This document shows, piece by piece, positions 35,991 to 45,200 of a stretch of 64,000 nt of DNA. The notes under the pieces were generated by a model. It searched no databases, had not been told where the DNA came from, and saw only the letters and a program-made list of their open reading frames with translations. Origin of the DNA: Myxococcales bacterium (GTDB lineage: Bacteria; Myxococcota_A; Polyangia; Polyangiales; Polyangiaceae); assembly GCA_016794345.1 (NCBI GenBank), contig JAEUKE010000270.1:124001-188000 (forward strand), read 5' to 3'. The translations under genes and the position numbers were made by a program. The stretch's first letter is position 1. Each line of letters starts with the position of its first letter.

Positions 35991-37217
35991 TCACTCCGAC
36001 TCCCTGGCCGCCGTCCGGAAGACCCCCTTGGCCATGAGCGAGGTCTCGGCCTCCGAGCGGGCGAGGTACACGCGGCTCCGCGCGGAGCGGACACCCGGAT
36101 CCCTCGGGGAGGCCCGGAAGGCGAGCTCGACGAGGTGGCAGGCGACGGCGTGGTCACCCGCCAGAGAGAGTCGCAAGGCGCGATCGACGAGCGCCGGCGC
36201 ACCGCCCGCGAGATCGCAGAGCTCGCGGGCGAGCGCGGCCTCGGGCCCCGGCTTGAGGTGCGCGGGGTTTCCGTCCCACCAGCCGCCGTATTGCCGCCAC
36301 ACGTTGCGCACGACGAACTCCGGCTCGTCGTAGATCGGCCGGAGGTAGGGCCGCTCGAGCAGCTCGCGAGGCGCGCGGACGCTGGCGAGCACGTCGTCGA
36401 GCGTCGCGCCCTCGTTCATCCGCGCGAGCGTCTCGTCGACGAGGCGCTCGAGCAGGGCGGCGGTCTCCGTGAGCGCGAGGTGGATCGCCTCGCGACCGAA
36501 GATGGGTGGGCCGTGACCTGGTGAGAGCACCTCGGGCTCGAGCGCGGCCATGCGCCGCAGCGCCGCGGCCCAGTCGCGCGGGTAGCGCTGGACCTTCTGC
36601 GGGTTGCCCGCGTTCGGCGTGGCCCAGATGAACAGATCGCCCGTCGCGAGCAGCTTCCGGGACGGGACCCACGCGAAGGTGTGGTCGTCGGTCTCGCCCC
36701 GCGCGTGGAAGAGCTCGAGGGTCGTCCCGCCGACATCGATGACCAAGCTGTCATCGTATTCGGTGTCGGGGTAGCGGTAGTCGGTCGGCCAGGTGGTCTC
36801 GAGCTGGAACTGCCGGGCGTTGATGCAGGCGTTGTAGCCGGGCGTCAGCCGGTAGCGATCGAAGCGCTCGCGCACGGCGCGGTGGCCGACGACACGTGCC
36901 TTTCTCCCCGACTCCTCCTCGTAGAGGTCGACCCCGAACACGTGGTCGACGTGACCGTGGGTGTAGACGGCGGTATGGAGCGGCCGCGCCGTGAAGCTCC
37001 GCACGAGCTCCTTGGTCAGCCTCGCGAAGAAGAAGCTCCCGGTGTCGACCAGGACGAGGCCGTCGTCCGTGTCGAGCGCGAGCACGTTCGCGAAGCTCGA
37101 GACGAACGCGACGCGCTCGGCCACCTCCTCCAGCTTGAAGAGCGGCGTGAACGGGTGGAACGAGGGATCCTCTCGGCCCTGGAGGAGACGCTCGGACTGC
37201 TCGCGGACCGCGCCCAT
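35991..37217 (-). CDS. Alkylsulfatase-like MBL-fold hydrolase
   Basis: 408-aa enzyme. Metal site YTHGHVDHVFG (binuclear zinc), later ETDDHTFAW and SPGHGPP, and the dimerisation region with RNVWRQYGGWWDGNPAHLKP, a hallmark of class III alkylsulfatases (SdsA1/BDS1 group). The 600-plus-residue SdsA1 has a C-terminal SCP2-like domain for alkyl chains; this protein stops before it, so it may act on shorter or different esters. No signal peptide is seen, so it is presumably cytosolic. ATG at 37217. Confidence 0.82.
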   Translation of the reverse strand: MGAVREQSERLLQGREDPSFHPFTPLFKLEEVAERVAFVSSFANVLALDTDDGLVLVDTGSFFFARLTKELVRSFTARPLHTAVYTHGHVDHVFGVDLYEEESGRKARVVGHRAVRERFDRYRLTPGYNACINARQFQLETTWPTDYRYPDTEYDDSLVIDVGGTTLELFHARGETDDHTFAWVPSRKLLATGDLFIWATPNAGNPQKVQRYPRDWAAALRRMAALEPEVLSPGHGPPIFGREAIHLALTETAALLERLVDETLARMNEGATLDDVLASVRAPRELLERPYLRPIYDEPEFVVRNVWRQYGGWWDGNPAHLKPGPEAALARELCDLAGGAPALVDRALRLSLAGDHAVACHLVELAFRASPRDPGVRSARSRVYLARSEAETSLMAKGVFRTAARESE

Positions 37218-37290
37218 GTGCCGAGCATACCCTCAGGCGGGACCGCCTGGGGCCCGCTCCAGAGCGTCGCGCCGCGCCGGACGTGCGGGC

Positions 37291-37788
37291 TCACGCGGAT
37301 CTGTCCAGCTTCGATGCCCCGTCGTTGGACGAGAGCACCGGCTCGATCGGCAGGACCAGGGTGAACGTCGAGCCGGCGCGCGGCTGGCTCTGGGCGACGA
37401 GCGTCCCGCCGTGCGCCTCGGCGAGCTGGCGCGCGACGAGGAGCCCGAGCCCGCCGAAATGACGCAGCGACACCGCGCGCTCGAAGCGCCCGAAGATGCG
37501 TGAGAGCGCCTCTTCGTCGATCCCGATGCCGTGATCGGTGACCGAGACCAGCGCCGTGCCGTTCATGCGGTGAGCCTCCACCTCGATCGGCTTGCCCTTG
37601 CCGTATTTGGCCGCGTTCGACAGGAGGTTGAGGCGGTTCGCGATGACGACGTGGCCGACCTGATCGACGACCACGATGGCGTCAGGTGCCGCCTCCAGGA
37701 AACCCTGGAGCGCGGCCCCGTTCAGATCGGTTCGTGAGCCAGCCCCGCGCGCCATTCCGCCTCGGTTCCCCGGTTCGGTGCACGCCAC
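37291..37788 (-). pseudogene. Histidine kinase remnant with in-frame internal deletion (PAS start fused to HATPase)
   Basis: 165-aa frame. It opens with the first strands of a PAS domain (LEAAPDAIVVVDQVGHVVIANR), then jumps directly into the N-box of a HATPase domain (NLLSNAAKYGKG), continuing with DHGIGID and GGLGLLVARQLAEAHGG. The rest of the PAS domain and the whole dimerisation/phosphoacceptor region are missing, so it has no His to phosphorylate. ATP binding may survive. An in-frame deletion between short matching segments (the NRL-type sequence occurs at the junction) explains it best. It could still be expressed as a stand-alone ATPase domain. Starts are GTG 37788 or ATG 37755. Confidence 0.6.
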
Positions 37789-37821
37789 ATGCCACCCGGA
37801 ATCCCGGCACGGTGGGCGGTC

Positions 37822-37889
37822 ACCGAATCGCAGGACCGCCGCATCGGGGTCGGCGGGGCGCCCGAACCAACGACGGATTGCGATTCGGT
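37822..37889. repeat. Nested inverted repeat after the flippase gene
   Basis: ACCGAATCGCA at 37822-37832 and its perfect reverse complement TGCGATTCGGT at 37879-37889 enclose 46 bp that contain a second hairpin, CCGCCG (37836-37841) with CGGCGG (37851-37856). The right arm touches the flippase stop codon. It could be a long stem terminator for the flippase transcript or a recombination scar next to the deleted histidine kinase; there is no T-tract on the minus strand. Confidence 0.55.
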
Positions 37890-39373
37890 CAGCTCGCCGC
37901 TTCGGGTGCGCGCGCGGCTCGCCTGCGCCGGACGACCGAGAGGCCGAGGTTCAGGAAGTCGCGGGTGATGGCGGGCGCGAAGACGAAACAAGCGCCGACG
38001 TAGACGGCCGCGCCGACGCCGATCTCTGCGAGGAGGCGGGCCACGGCCGGCATGCCGCTGTCCAGGAGCGCGATACGCATCGCGACGACCGCGGCGATCA
38101 TGGGGAGGCACGCGACGAAGGGCCGCGCGACGGCGGCGAGGACGTCGCGGATGGTGATCCCGTCCGGCGCGAGCGCGCGGATGGTGAGGAGCACCGACAC
38201 CGTGAAGGCGATGCCCACGCCGACGGCGCTCATGACCGGGCCCCACGCCGAGAGCAGCCAGACGAGGCCGAGCACCATGATGACGAGCAAGAGGTCGATG
38301 TAGATGAACCCGCGCGTCCGCCCGACCACCTGGAGGAAGCCGCCGGCGAGCGTCCCGATCGAGCGAGAGATGCTGAGCGTCGCGAGCACGATGAGGAAGG
38401 GCGCGACCCCGTGGTAGCTGGGGGGATAGAACACCTCGACCATCGTCATGGCGACCGCCCCGAGACCGAGCGCCATGGGGAAGACCAACATGGCCATCAG
38501 CCCACACGCGCGGAGCAGCCCGCGGCGACGCGAGTCCGCGTCCTCCAGCCGCGCGAACGTGGGCACGAGCACGTCGTTGATCTGCTCACCGACGTTCGTC
38601 GCCGGCAGGTCGGCGATCCGGTAGGCCTGGTTGTACAGACCGACGGTCGCCTCGCCGAAGCGGAAGCCCATGAGGCTGTTGTCCCAGTTGGACGCGCCGA
38701 AGTGGAAGAGCGAGGCGATGGTGATGGGCGCGCCGAAGCGGATGATGCGCAGGAACTTCTCCGCGACGAGCTTGCAGGGCTGGAGTGAGTCGCGCCAGCT
38801 CGTCACCGAGAACGAAAAGAGGATGCCCACGGTGCCGCGGACGAGGTTGCCCGCGACGATCGCGAAGCCCCCCCACCCGAGGTAGGCGAACGTGACCGAG
38901 GAGGCGGCGAACACCAGCTCCGAGACGGCGACGCGCAAGCCGACCATGCGAAAGCGCATGTCGCGGACGAGGACGCCGCGTGGCACCCACGTGATGCGGT
39001 CGAGGAAGTGGGCGAGGGCGAGCCCCGGGACGTATTGGGCGAGCGCCTCGACGCCGAGGAGAGAGCCGTAGAAGGGCGCCACGAGGATGCTCGCCAGGCA
39101 GGCGATCAGACCAGTCGACAGGACGAGGACGGTTCCGTGGAAGGCCATGTCGCGGCCCTCTTCCGGGTTCGCCGCGAGGAACTGCACCACGCCGATCGCG
39201 GTCATCGTCCCCGCGGTGAGGACGAGGCCGTACGCAAGGTTCACCTCGCCCTGGATCTCCGGGGGAAGGAACCGGGTCAAAACGAACGTCGAGACGATCG
39301 TCACGACGCGCGAGCCCAGGGTTGCGCCTGTCGTCCAGAGAAACCCGGATGCGGCCTTCTTCGCGAGCGACAA
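37889..39373 (-). CDS. Polysaccharide/lipid-linked oligosaccharide flippase (Wzx-like, MOP superfamily)
   Basis: 494-aa polytopic membrane protein with about 12-14 hydrophobic helices. The start (KKAASGFLWTTGATLGSRVV, then TRFLPPEIQGEVNLAYG) and FGASNWDNSLMGFRFGEATVGLYNQAYRIADLP are characteristic of the Wzx/polysaccharide transporter family. It would flip undecaprenyl-linked oligosaccharide. Rhamnose genes in the window fit that, but no glycosyltransferase or polymerase is nearby. A role in exporting the NRPS product is conceivable because MATE exporters share the superfamily, but the family match is to the polysaccharide branch. Divergent (72 bp) from the CPBP-like gene. Confidence 0.88.
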   Translation of the reverse strand: MSLAKKAASGFLWTTGATLGSRVVTIVSTFVLTRFLPPEIQGEVNLAYGLVLTAGTMTAIGVVQFLAANPEEGRDMAFHGTVLVLSTGLIACLASILVAPFYGSLLGVEALAQYVPGLALAHFLDRITWVPRGVLVRDMRFRMVGLRVAVSELVFAASSVTFAYLGWGGFAIVAGNLVRGTVGILFSFSVTSWRDSLQPCKLVAEKFLRIIRFGAPITIASLFHFGASNWDNSLMGFRFGEATVGLYNQAYRIADLPATNVGEQINDVLVPTFARLEDADSRRRGLLRACGLMAMLVFPMALGLGAVAMTMVEVFYPPSYHGVAPFLIVLATLSISRSIGTLAGGFLQVVGRTRGFIYIDLLLVIMVLGLVWLLSAWGPVMSAVGVGIAFTVSVLLTIRALAPDGITIRDVLAAVARPFVACLPMIAAVVAMRIALLDSGMPAVARLLAEIGVGAAVYVGACFVFAPAITRDFLNLGLSVVRRRRAARAPEAAS

Positions 39374-39445
39374 GGCGAGGGGAACCTAGCAGATCCGACT
39401 CGTAGAACGGGCGGTCAAAGTTTGGTAAGGAGCGCGCCTTCCATC

Positions 39446-40270
39446 GTGGCCATTCGTCACACGATCGCTCGGTTTCCCGTCTCGGTGTTCATGGTCGGCG
39501 CGCTCGTCACGCAGGCCCTGCTCACGGCGTCGCAGCACTACGAGGTCCGCAACTACGGGCTCGGCCTCCTGCGCATCCCATCGCCCGCGATCTGGGCGGT
39601 GTTCGTCGCGTCCATCGCGTGGAGCAAGAAGGACGCGTGGAAGCTCGTGAGCTCGCTCTGGAACTGGCGCGTGAAGCCCGGGTACTACCTGATGGCGCTC
39701 GCGTACCCGTCGGGCGTCGCCATCGTGAGCTTGCTCATCCTCCGCGCCGTCGGGCTCAACGAGACCATCGAGCTCGACCTCGTGGAGCCCGCGAAGCTCG
39801 AGTTCGCTTGGCTGTGCTTCCGCATCTCCACCGTGGAGGAGATCGCGTGGGTAGGCTTCCTGCTTCAGGCGTTCTCGAAGCGGTGGACCCTCTTCCAGGC
39901 TGCGTCGCTCATGGGGCTCTGCTGGGGCATCTGGTACATCCCCCTCATCCTCACGAACATCCAGGTGACGCCGAACCTGCCGCTCCTTCCGCTGCTCATC
40001 AACTTCATGAGCATCGCGGCGATCTGCGGGTGGCTCTACTACCGAACGAGGAGCGCCGGCGTCGTCTGCATCATGCAGCTCATGACGAACTACACGACGC
40101 AGCTCATTCCCGTCTTGCCTCAGCGTGGCGGAGAGACGCAGTACGTGGCGTTCGTGCTGGTAAAGGCGCTCTTTTCGATCTTATTGTTCGCAGTTTGGGG
40201 ACCGAAGCCGCTCTTCGGTAAGACCAACGAAGGGCGCTCTTCGCTCGAAGCGATCCCTGCGTTGCCCTGA
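39446..40270 (+). CDS. CPBP-family membrane protein lacking the protease ligands
   Basis: 274-aa protein with about eight hydrophobic helices, GTG start (an ATG at 39491 is the alternative). It looks like the CPBP (CAAX protease/bacteriocin-processing, Abi) fold: TVEEIAWVGFLLQ corresponds to EExxxRG and SLMGLCWGIWYIPL to the FxxxH helix. The Glu pair is present, but Arg is Val, the metal-binding His is Tyr, and the third-motif His (MQLMTNY) is also absent. It is therefore probably not an active metalloprotease. It ends 149 bp before the NRPS-PKS start in the same direction, with a candidate terminator between. Confidence 0.7.
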   Translation: MAIRHTIARFPVSVFMVGALVTQALLTASQHYEVRNYGLGLLRIPSPAIWAVFVASIAWSKKDAWKLVSSLWNWRVKPGYYLMALAYPSGVAIVSLLILRAVGLNETIELDLVEPAKLEFAWLCFRISTVEEIAWVGFLLQAFSKRWTLFQAASLMGLCWGIWYIPLILTNIQVTPNLPLLPLLINFMSIAAICGWLYYRTRSAGVVCIMQLMTNYTTQLIPVLPQRGGETQYVAFVLVKALFSILLFAVWGPKPLFGKTNEGRSSLEAIPALP

Positions 40271-40276
40271 TAGGCT

Positions 40277-40304
40277 GGCGGACCCTCGATGGTGTCCGCC
40301 TTCT
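40277..40304 (+). terminator. Candidate hairpin terminator after the CPBP-like gene
   Basis: GGCGGAC (40277-40283) and GTCCGCC (40294-40300) form a perfect 7-bp stem with a 10-base loop, followed by TTCT. It lies 7 bp past the CPBP stop. The short T-run makes it weak, but it suggests that the NRPS-PKS has its own promoter in 40305-40405. Confidence 0.45.
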
Positions 40305-40406
40305 GCATGACCTCCAATCCCAGCGAGGCGCGAGCGCGCGAGCTCGACCCTTGCTACGCCACTCCTGGTCGACCTCGAGCCGGGGTCGAGACGACGAGCG
40401 CTCGGG

Positions 40407-40418
40407 AAGGAGGAGGGG
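40407..40418 (+). promoter_or_regulatory. Strong ribosome binding site of the NRPS-PKS gene
   Basis: AAGGAGGAGGGG directly precedes the ATG at 40419. It fixes the start of the 3776-aa protein and argues against an N-terminal condensation or ligase domain upstream. Confidence 0.75.
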
Positions 40419-42220
40419 ATGCTTGAGTACCGACGTGGGCTGACGATCCATGAGGTCTTCGAGGCGCAGGCGAGGCGGACACCGGACCGCACGTGCCTCG
40501 TGCTCCCGGGCCTCGCGGGCGACGCCGACCAGACGCTGACCTACGCGGAGCTCGATCGGCGCGCCGATCGTCTTGCGGGGCTCCTGCGCTCGCTCGGCGT
40601 GAAGCCGGGGGCGCTCGTCGCGACGTTCCTGGATCGGTCGCTCGAGACCATCGTGGCGTTCCTCGGGATCCTGAAGGCGGGCTGCGCCTACGTCCCGCTG
40701 GACCCGGCGTATCCGCGCGAGCGTGTCGCCTTCATGCTGGAGGACACGGCGGCGCCGGTGATCCTCACGTGCTCGGATCTCAAGGCTGCCCTGCCGAGCA
40801 CGAGCGCCGCCGTGGTGACGCTAGACGCGGGCTGGGGCGCCGACCCCGCGCCTTCCGAGCGCGTCGTCTTCCCGCCCGGCTCCAAGGTCGACGGCGAGAG
40901 CCTCGCGTACGTCATCTACACGTCGGGCTCGACCGGCAAGCCCAAGGGCGTGACAGTCCCCCATCGCGGGGTCGTGCGCCTCGTTCTCGACAACCACTAC
41001 ACGCCGCTCGACGAGTCGCGCGTGTTCCTGCAGCTCGCGCCCGTCTCGTTCGACGCGGCCACGCTCGAGATCTGGGGGCCGCTGCTCCACGGCGGCGTGT
41101 GCGTGCTCTACCCGGGCTGCGGCGTCCCCGATCTGGAGAAGCTCCAGCGCATCCTCGTGCGCACCGGCGTGACGTCGATGTGGCTGACGTCGTCGCTCTT
41201 CAACCTGGTGATCGATCGCGCGCCCGAGACGCTGCGCTCCGTGAAGGAGGTCCTGGCCGGCGGCGAGGCGCTCAGCGTCGCGCACATCAAGAAGGCGCTC
41301 GAGCTCCTCCCCGACACGCAGCTCGTGAACGGCTACGGCCCGACGGAGAGCACGACGTTCACGTGCTGTTACCGGATCCCGCGCCGGCTCGACCCGTCGC
41401 TCACGTCGATCCCCATCGGCACGCCCATCGCCCACACGGACGTGTACCTGCTCGACGGCGAGAAGCGACCCGTGCCAGACGGTGAGATCGGTGATCTCTA
41501 CATCGGCGGCGACGGCCTCGCGACCGGCTATTTGAACCGCCCGGAGCTCACGCGGGAGCGGTTCGTTCCCAACCCGTTCTCGACCGACCCTGCCTCTCGC
41601 CTGTACCTCACCGGGGATCGCGCGCGGCGCCTGCCCGACGGAAACATCGAGTTCTGCGGCCGCCTCGACGATCAGGTGAAGATCAGCGGCCACCGGATCG
41701 AGCTCGGCGAGATCGAGACGGCCCTCGGCGAGGTGACCGGCGTGCGGGAGGCCGTCGTCCTCGCGCGTGAGGACAACCCGGGCGACAAGCGGCTCGTCGC
41801 GTACCTCACCGGCGCCGACCTAACCGCGGGCAAGCTCCGCTCGAGCCTCGAGTCGCGCTTGCCCTCGTACATGGTGCCGGCGGCGTTCGTGATCCTGGAC
41901 GCGCTGCCGCTCTCGCCGATGGGCAAGGTGGATCGCAAGGCGCTGCCCAAGCCGGGCGGCAAGCGGCCCGATCTCGAGCAGGCGTACGTCGCGCCGACCA
42001 GCGCGCTCGAGAAGGCGCTCGCGGGGCTCTGGTGCGACACGCTCGAGCTCGACACGGTCGGCATCCATGATCGCTTCTTCGAGCTCGGCGGCACGTCTCT
42101 GCAGGCCGTGAGGTTCGTCGCCAGGCTGAGCGACGAGCTGGGCGAGCGGATCCCGATCGTCGCCTTCTTCGAGGCGCCGACGGTCGCTGCGATCGCGCGG
42201 GTGCTCACGCGGGACTACCC
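40419..42220 (+). other. Domain block: loading A-PCP, Val-like code
   Basis: Adenylation domain with YTSGSTGKPKG core (from Tyr164), GYGPTES, TGDRAR and GKVDRK motifs, then PCP1 (FFELGGTSLQAV, Ser560). Aligned by eye to GrsA PheA, the binding-pocket positions read D-A-L-W-L-G-G-T-F-K, close to the known valine code DAFWIGGTFK. With no C domain in front, this is a loading module giving a free alpha-amine starter. Confidence 0.75.
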
Positions 42221-45200
42221 CGAGCTGATCCGCAGGCGGTTCGGCGGAGCCGCGGCGCCGGGCGCGCGGCAGGGCTCGACCCGAGCCCAGCGTCTCGCCA
42301 GCTCGCCGGCCTCGAGGGACGAGCGGCCGGCGTTCGCCGTCGTCGGTCTCGCCGGGAGGTTCGCCGGAGCGCGCAACGTCGCCGAGTTCTGGGCGAACCT
42401 CGCAAACGGTCGCGAGGCGACGAGGCCCGTCACGGCGGAGGACCTCGTCCGGCAGAACCTGGATCCGAAGCTCCTCGACGACCCCGACTACGTCCGCCTC
42501 TGCTTCCACCTGGAGGAGGCGGAGTGTTTCGACGCGGCGTTTTTCGGGATGACCCCGCGCGAGGTCGAGCTGATGGACCCGCAGCAGCGCATCTTCCTCG
42601 AGACCGCCTACGCGGCCCTCGAGGACGCCGGCTACGACGCCACGCGCTTCGACGGGAAGATCGGCGTCTTCGGAGGCGTGGGGCGCAACCCCTACCTCTA
42701 CGACAACATCGCGCGCCGCCCGGATTTCGCGGATCGCCTCATCGAGCACCACCTGCAGATCGGCAACGAGCGCGACTTTCCCGCCACACACGTCGCTTAC
42801 AAGCTGAACCTCCGCGGTCCCGCGATCAACGTGCAGACCGCTTGCTCCACCTCGGGCGTCGCGCTGCACCTCGCCTGCCAGAGCCTCCGCGCCGGCGACA
42901 GCGACATGGTCCTCGTCGGTGGCGCGAAGGTCCTCGTGCCCACACACGCCGGCTATCTCTACGTCGACGGCGGGGCGCTCGCACCCGACGGCCACGTCCG
43001 CGCGTTCGACGCCTCGGCCGGGGGAATGGTCCGCGGCAGCGGCTGCGGGATGATCGTGGTGAAGCGCCTCGAGGACGCGCTGCGTGCTCGCGATCGCATC
43101 CGCGCGGTCGTGCGCGCGACCGCGGTCAACAACGACGGTAACGCGAAGATCGGCTTCACGGCGCCGAGCGTGCAGGGGCAGGCGGAGGTGATCTCGCGCG
43201 CGCTCGAGTCGGCGGGGTTGGGCGCCGACGAGATCTCCTACGTGGAGACACACGGAACCGGCACGGTGATCGGCGATCCGATGGAGGTCGCCGGGCTGAC
43301 GCGCGCGTACCGCAAGACGACCGATCGCCGCGGCTTCTGCGCCATCGGCTCGGTGAAGACGAACATCGGCCACCTCGACGCCGGCGCCATGGTCGCCGGC
43401 ATGATCAAGACCATCCTCGCGCTCGAGAACGAGCTGCTCCCGCCGAGCCTCAACTTCACGACGCCGAACCCGGCGATCGACTTCGACTCGAGCCCGTTCT
43501 TCGTGAACGCGTCGCCGCGGCCGTGGCCCCGTTCGGACAAGCCGCGCCGCGCTGGCGTGAGCTCGTTTGGTCTCGGCGGGACCAACGCCCACGCCATCCT
43601 CGAAGAGGCTCCGATCCTCGAGCCGACGGGGCCGTCGCGTTCGTCGCAGCTGCTCTTGCTCTCGGCGCGGACGAGCACCGCGCTCGAGCGCGCGCGGGAG
43701 GACCTCGCGGCCTGGCTCGAGGGACGCGGCGCCGAGGCACCGCTCGGGGACGTCGCGTTCACCCTCGCGGTCGGGCGAAAGAGGCACGCGTGCCGCGCCG
43801 CGGTCGTCGCCAAGACGGCGCGCGAGGCTGCGCACGCCCTCCGCAGCGCCGATCCGAAGCTCTGCGACGTAGTGGAAGGCGGAGGCGATCAGGCCGGCGT
43901 GGTGTTCCTGTTCCCCGGCGGCGGCGCGCAATACGTGAAGATGGCCGAGGGCCTCTACGGCGAGGAGCCAGTCTTCCGCGAGGCGGTGGACCGTTGCGCC
44001 GAGCTGCTCCAGCCGATCCTCGATCTCGATCTGCGGACCCTCCTGTACCCGCCGCGCAACGGGGCGGGGGAGGGCGCGGCCCCGGATCTCGAGCGGCCCT
44101 TCTACGCGCTTCCTGCGCTCTTCACCGTCGAATACGCGGTCGCGACGCTCCTTCGATCGTGGGGCGTCGTGCCGGTCGCGATGATCGGTCACAGCATGGG
44201 CGAATACGCGGCGGCTTGCCTCGCGGGCGTGATGACGCTCGAGCAGGCGCTCGGCGTGGTCGCCTGCCGCGGGCGCCTCTTCGAGAAGCTCCCGCCCGGG
44301 TCGATGCTCAGCGTGCCGCTCTCTCCGGACGAGCTGCGCCCCCACCTGGAAGGCGATCTCTCCATCGCCGCGATCAACCGGCCTTCGCAGTGTGTCGCGT
44401 CGGGCCCGGTCCCGGCGATCGAGGCGCTCGCGGCGAGGCTCGAGGCGGCCGGCGTCGACGCGACGCGTATCCACATCAACGTCGCGGCCCACTCCTCGCT
44501 CGTCGAGCCCATCCTCGAGGAGTTCCGCGCGTTCTTGCGCGAGCTCTCGTTCGGGACGCCCGAGATCCCGTTCGTGTCGAACGTCACCGGCACCTGGATC
44601 ACCGAGTCTCAGGCGCGGGACCCCGACTACTGGGTGCGCCACCTCCGGCAGACGGTGCGCTTCGCCGAAGGGCTCGACACGCTCTTCGCCGAGCCGCACC
44701 GTGTCCTCTGCGAGATCGGCCCGGGGCGGACGCTCTCCACGTTTGCGAAGAACCACCCCAAGTGCGACCGGGATCGCATCGTGCCGACGCTCCGCCACCC
44801 GCACGAAGACGTGGCGGACCTCGCGTTCCTCGAGCGCTCGCTCGGCAGGCTCTACCTCGCCGGTGTCGAGATCGACTTCGAGGGTTTCTTCGCCAATGAG
44901 GCGCGAGGCCGCGTCCCGCTCCCGACCTATCCGTTCGAGCGCAAGCGCTTCTTCCTCGATCGCGTGCCGATCGAGGCGGGCACGGCGCCTGCATTGCCGC
45001 CGAGCCCTCCGGCGCCCGTCGTCGAGGCGCTCGCGCCGGCACAGCCGCCGGCCCCTGCGCCCGAAGCCTCGCCCGTCGTTTCTTTCGTCCAGCCGCTCCC
45101 CGCACCCGAACCCCCTCCAGTCGAGATCCCGCTTATGGCCGCCGAACCGCGAAAAGACCGAATCGTCCGCGAGCTGCAGAAGATCCTCCAGGAGCTGAGC

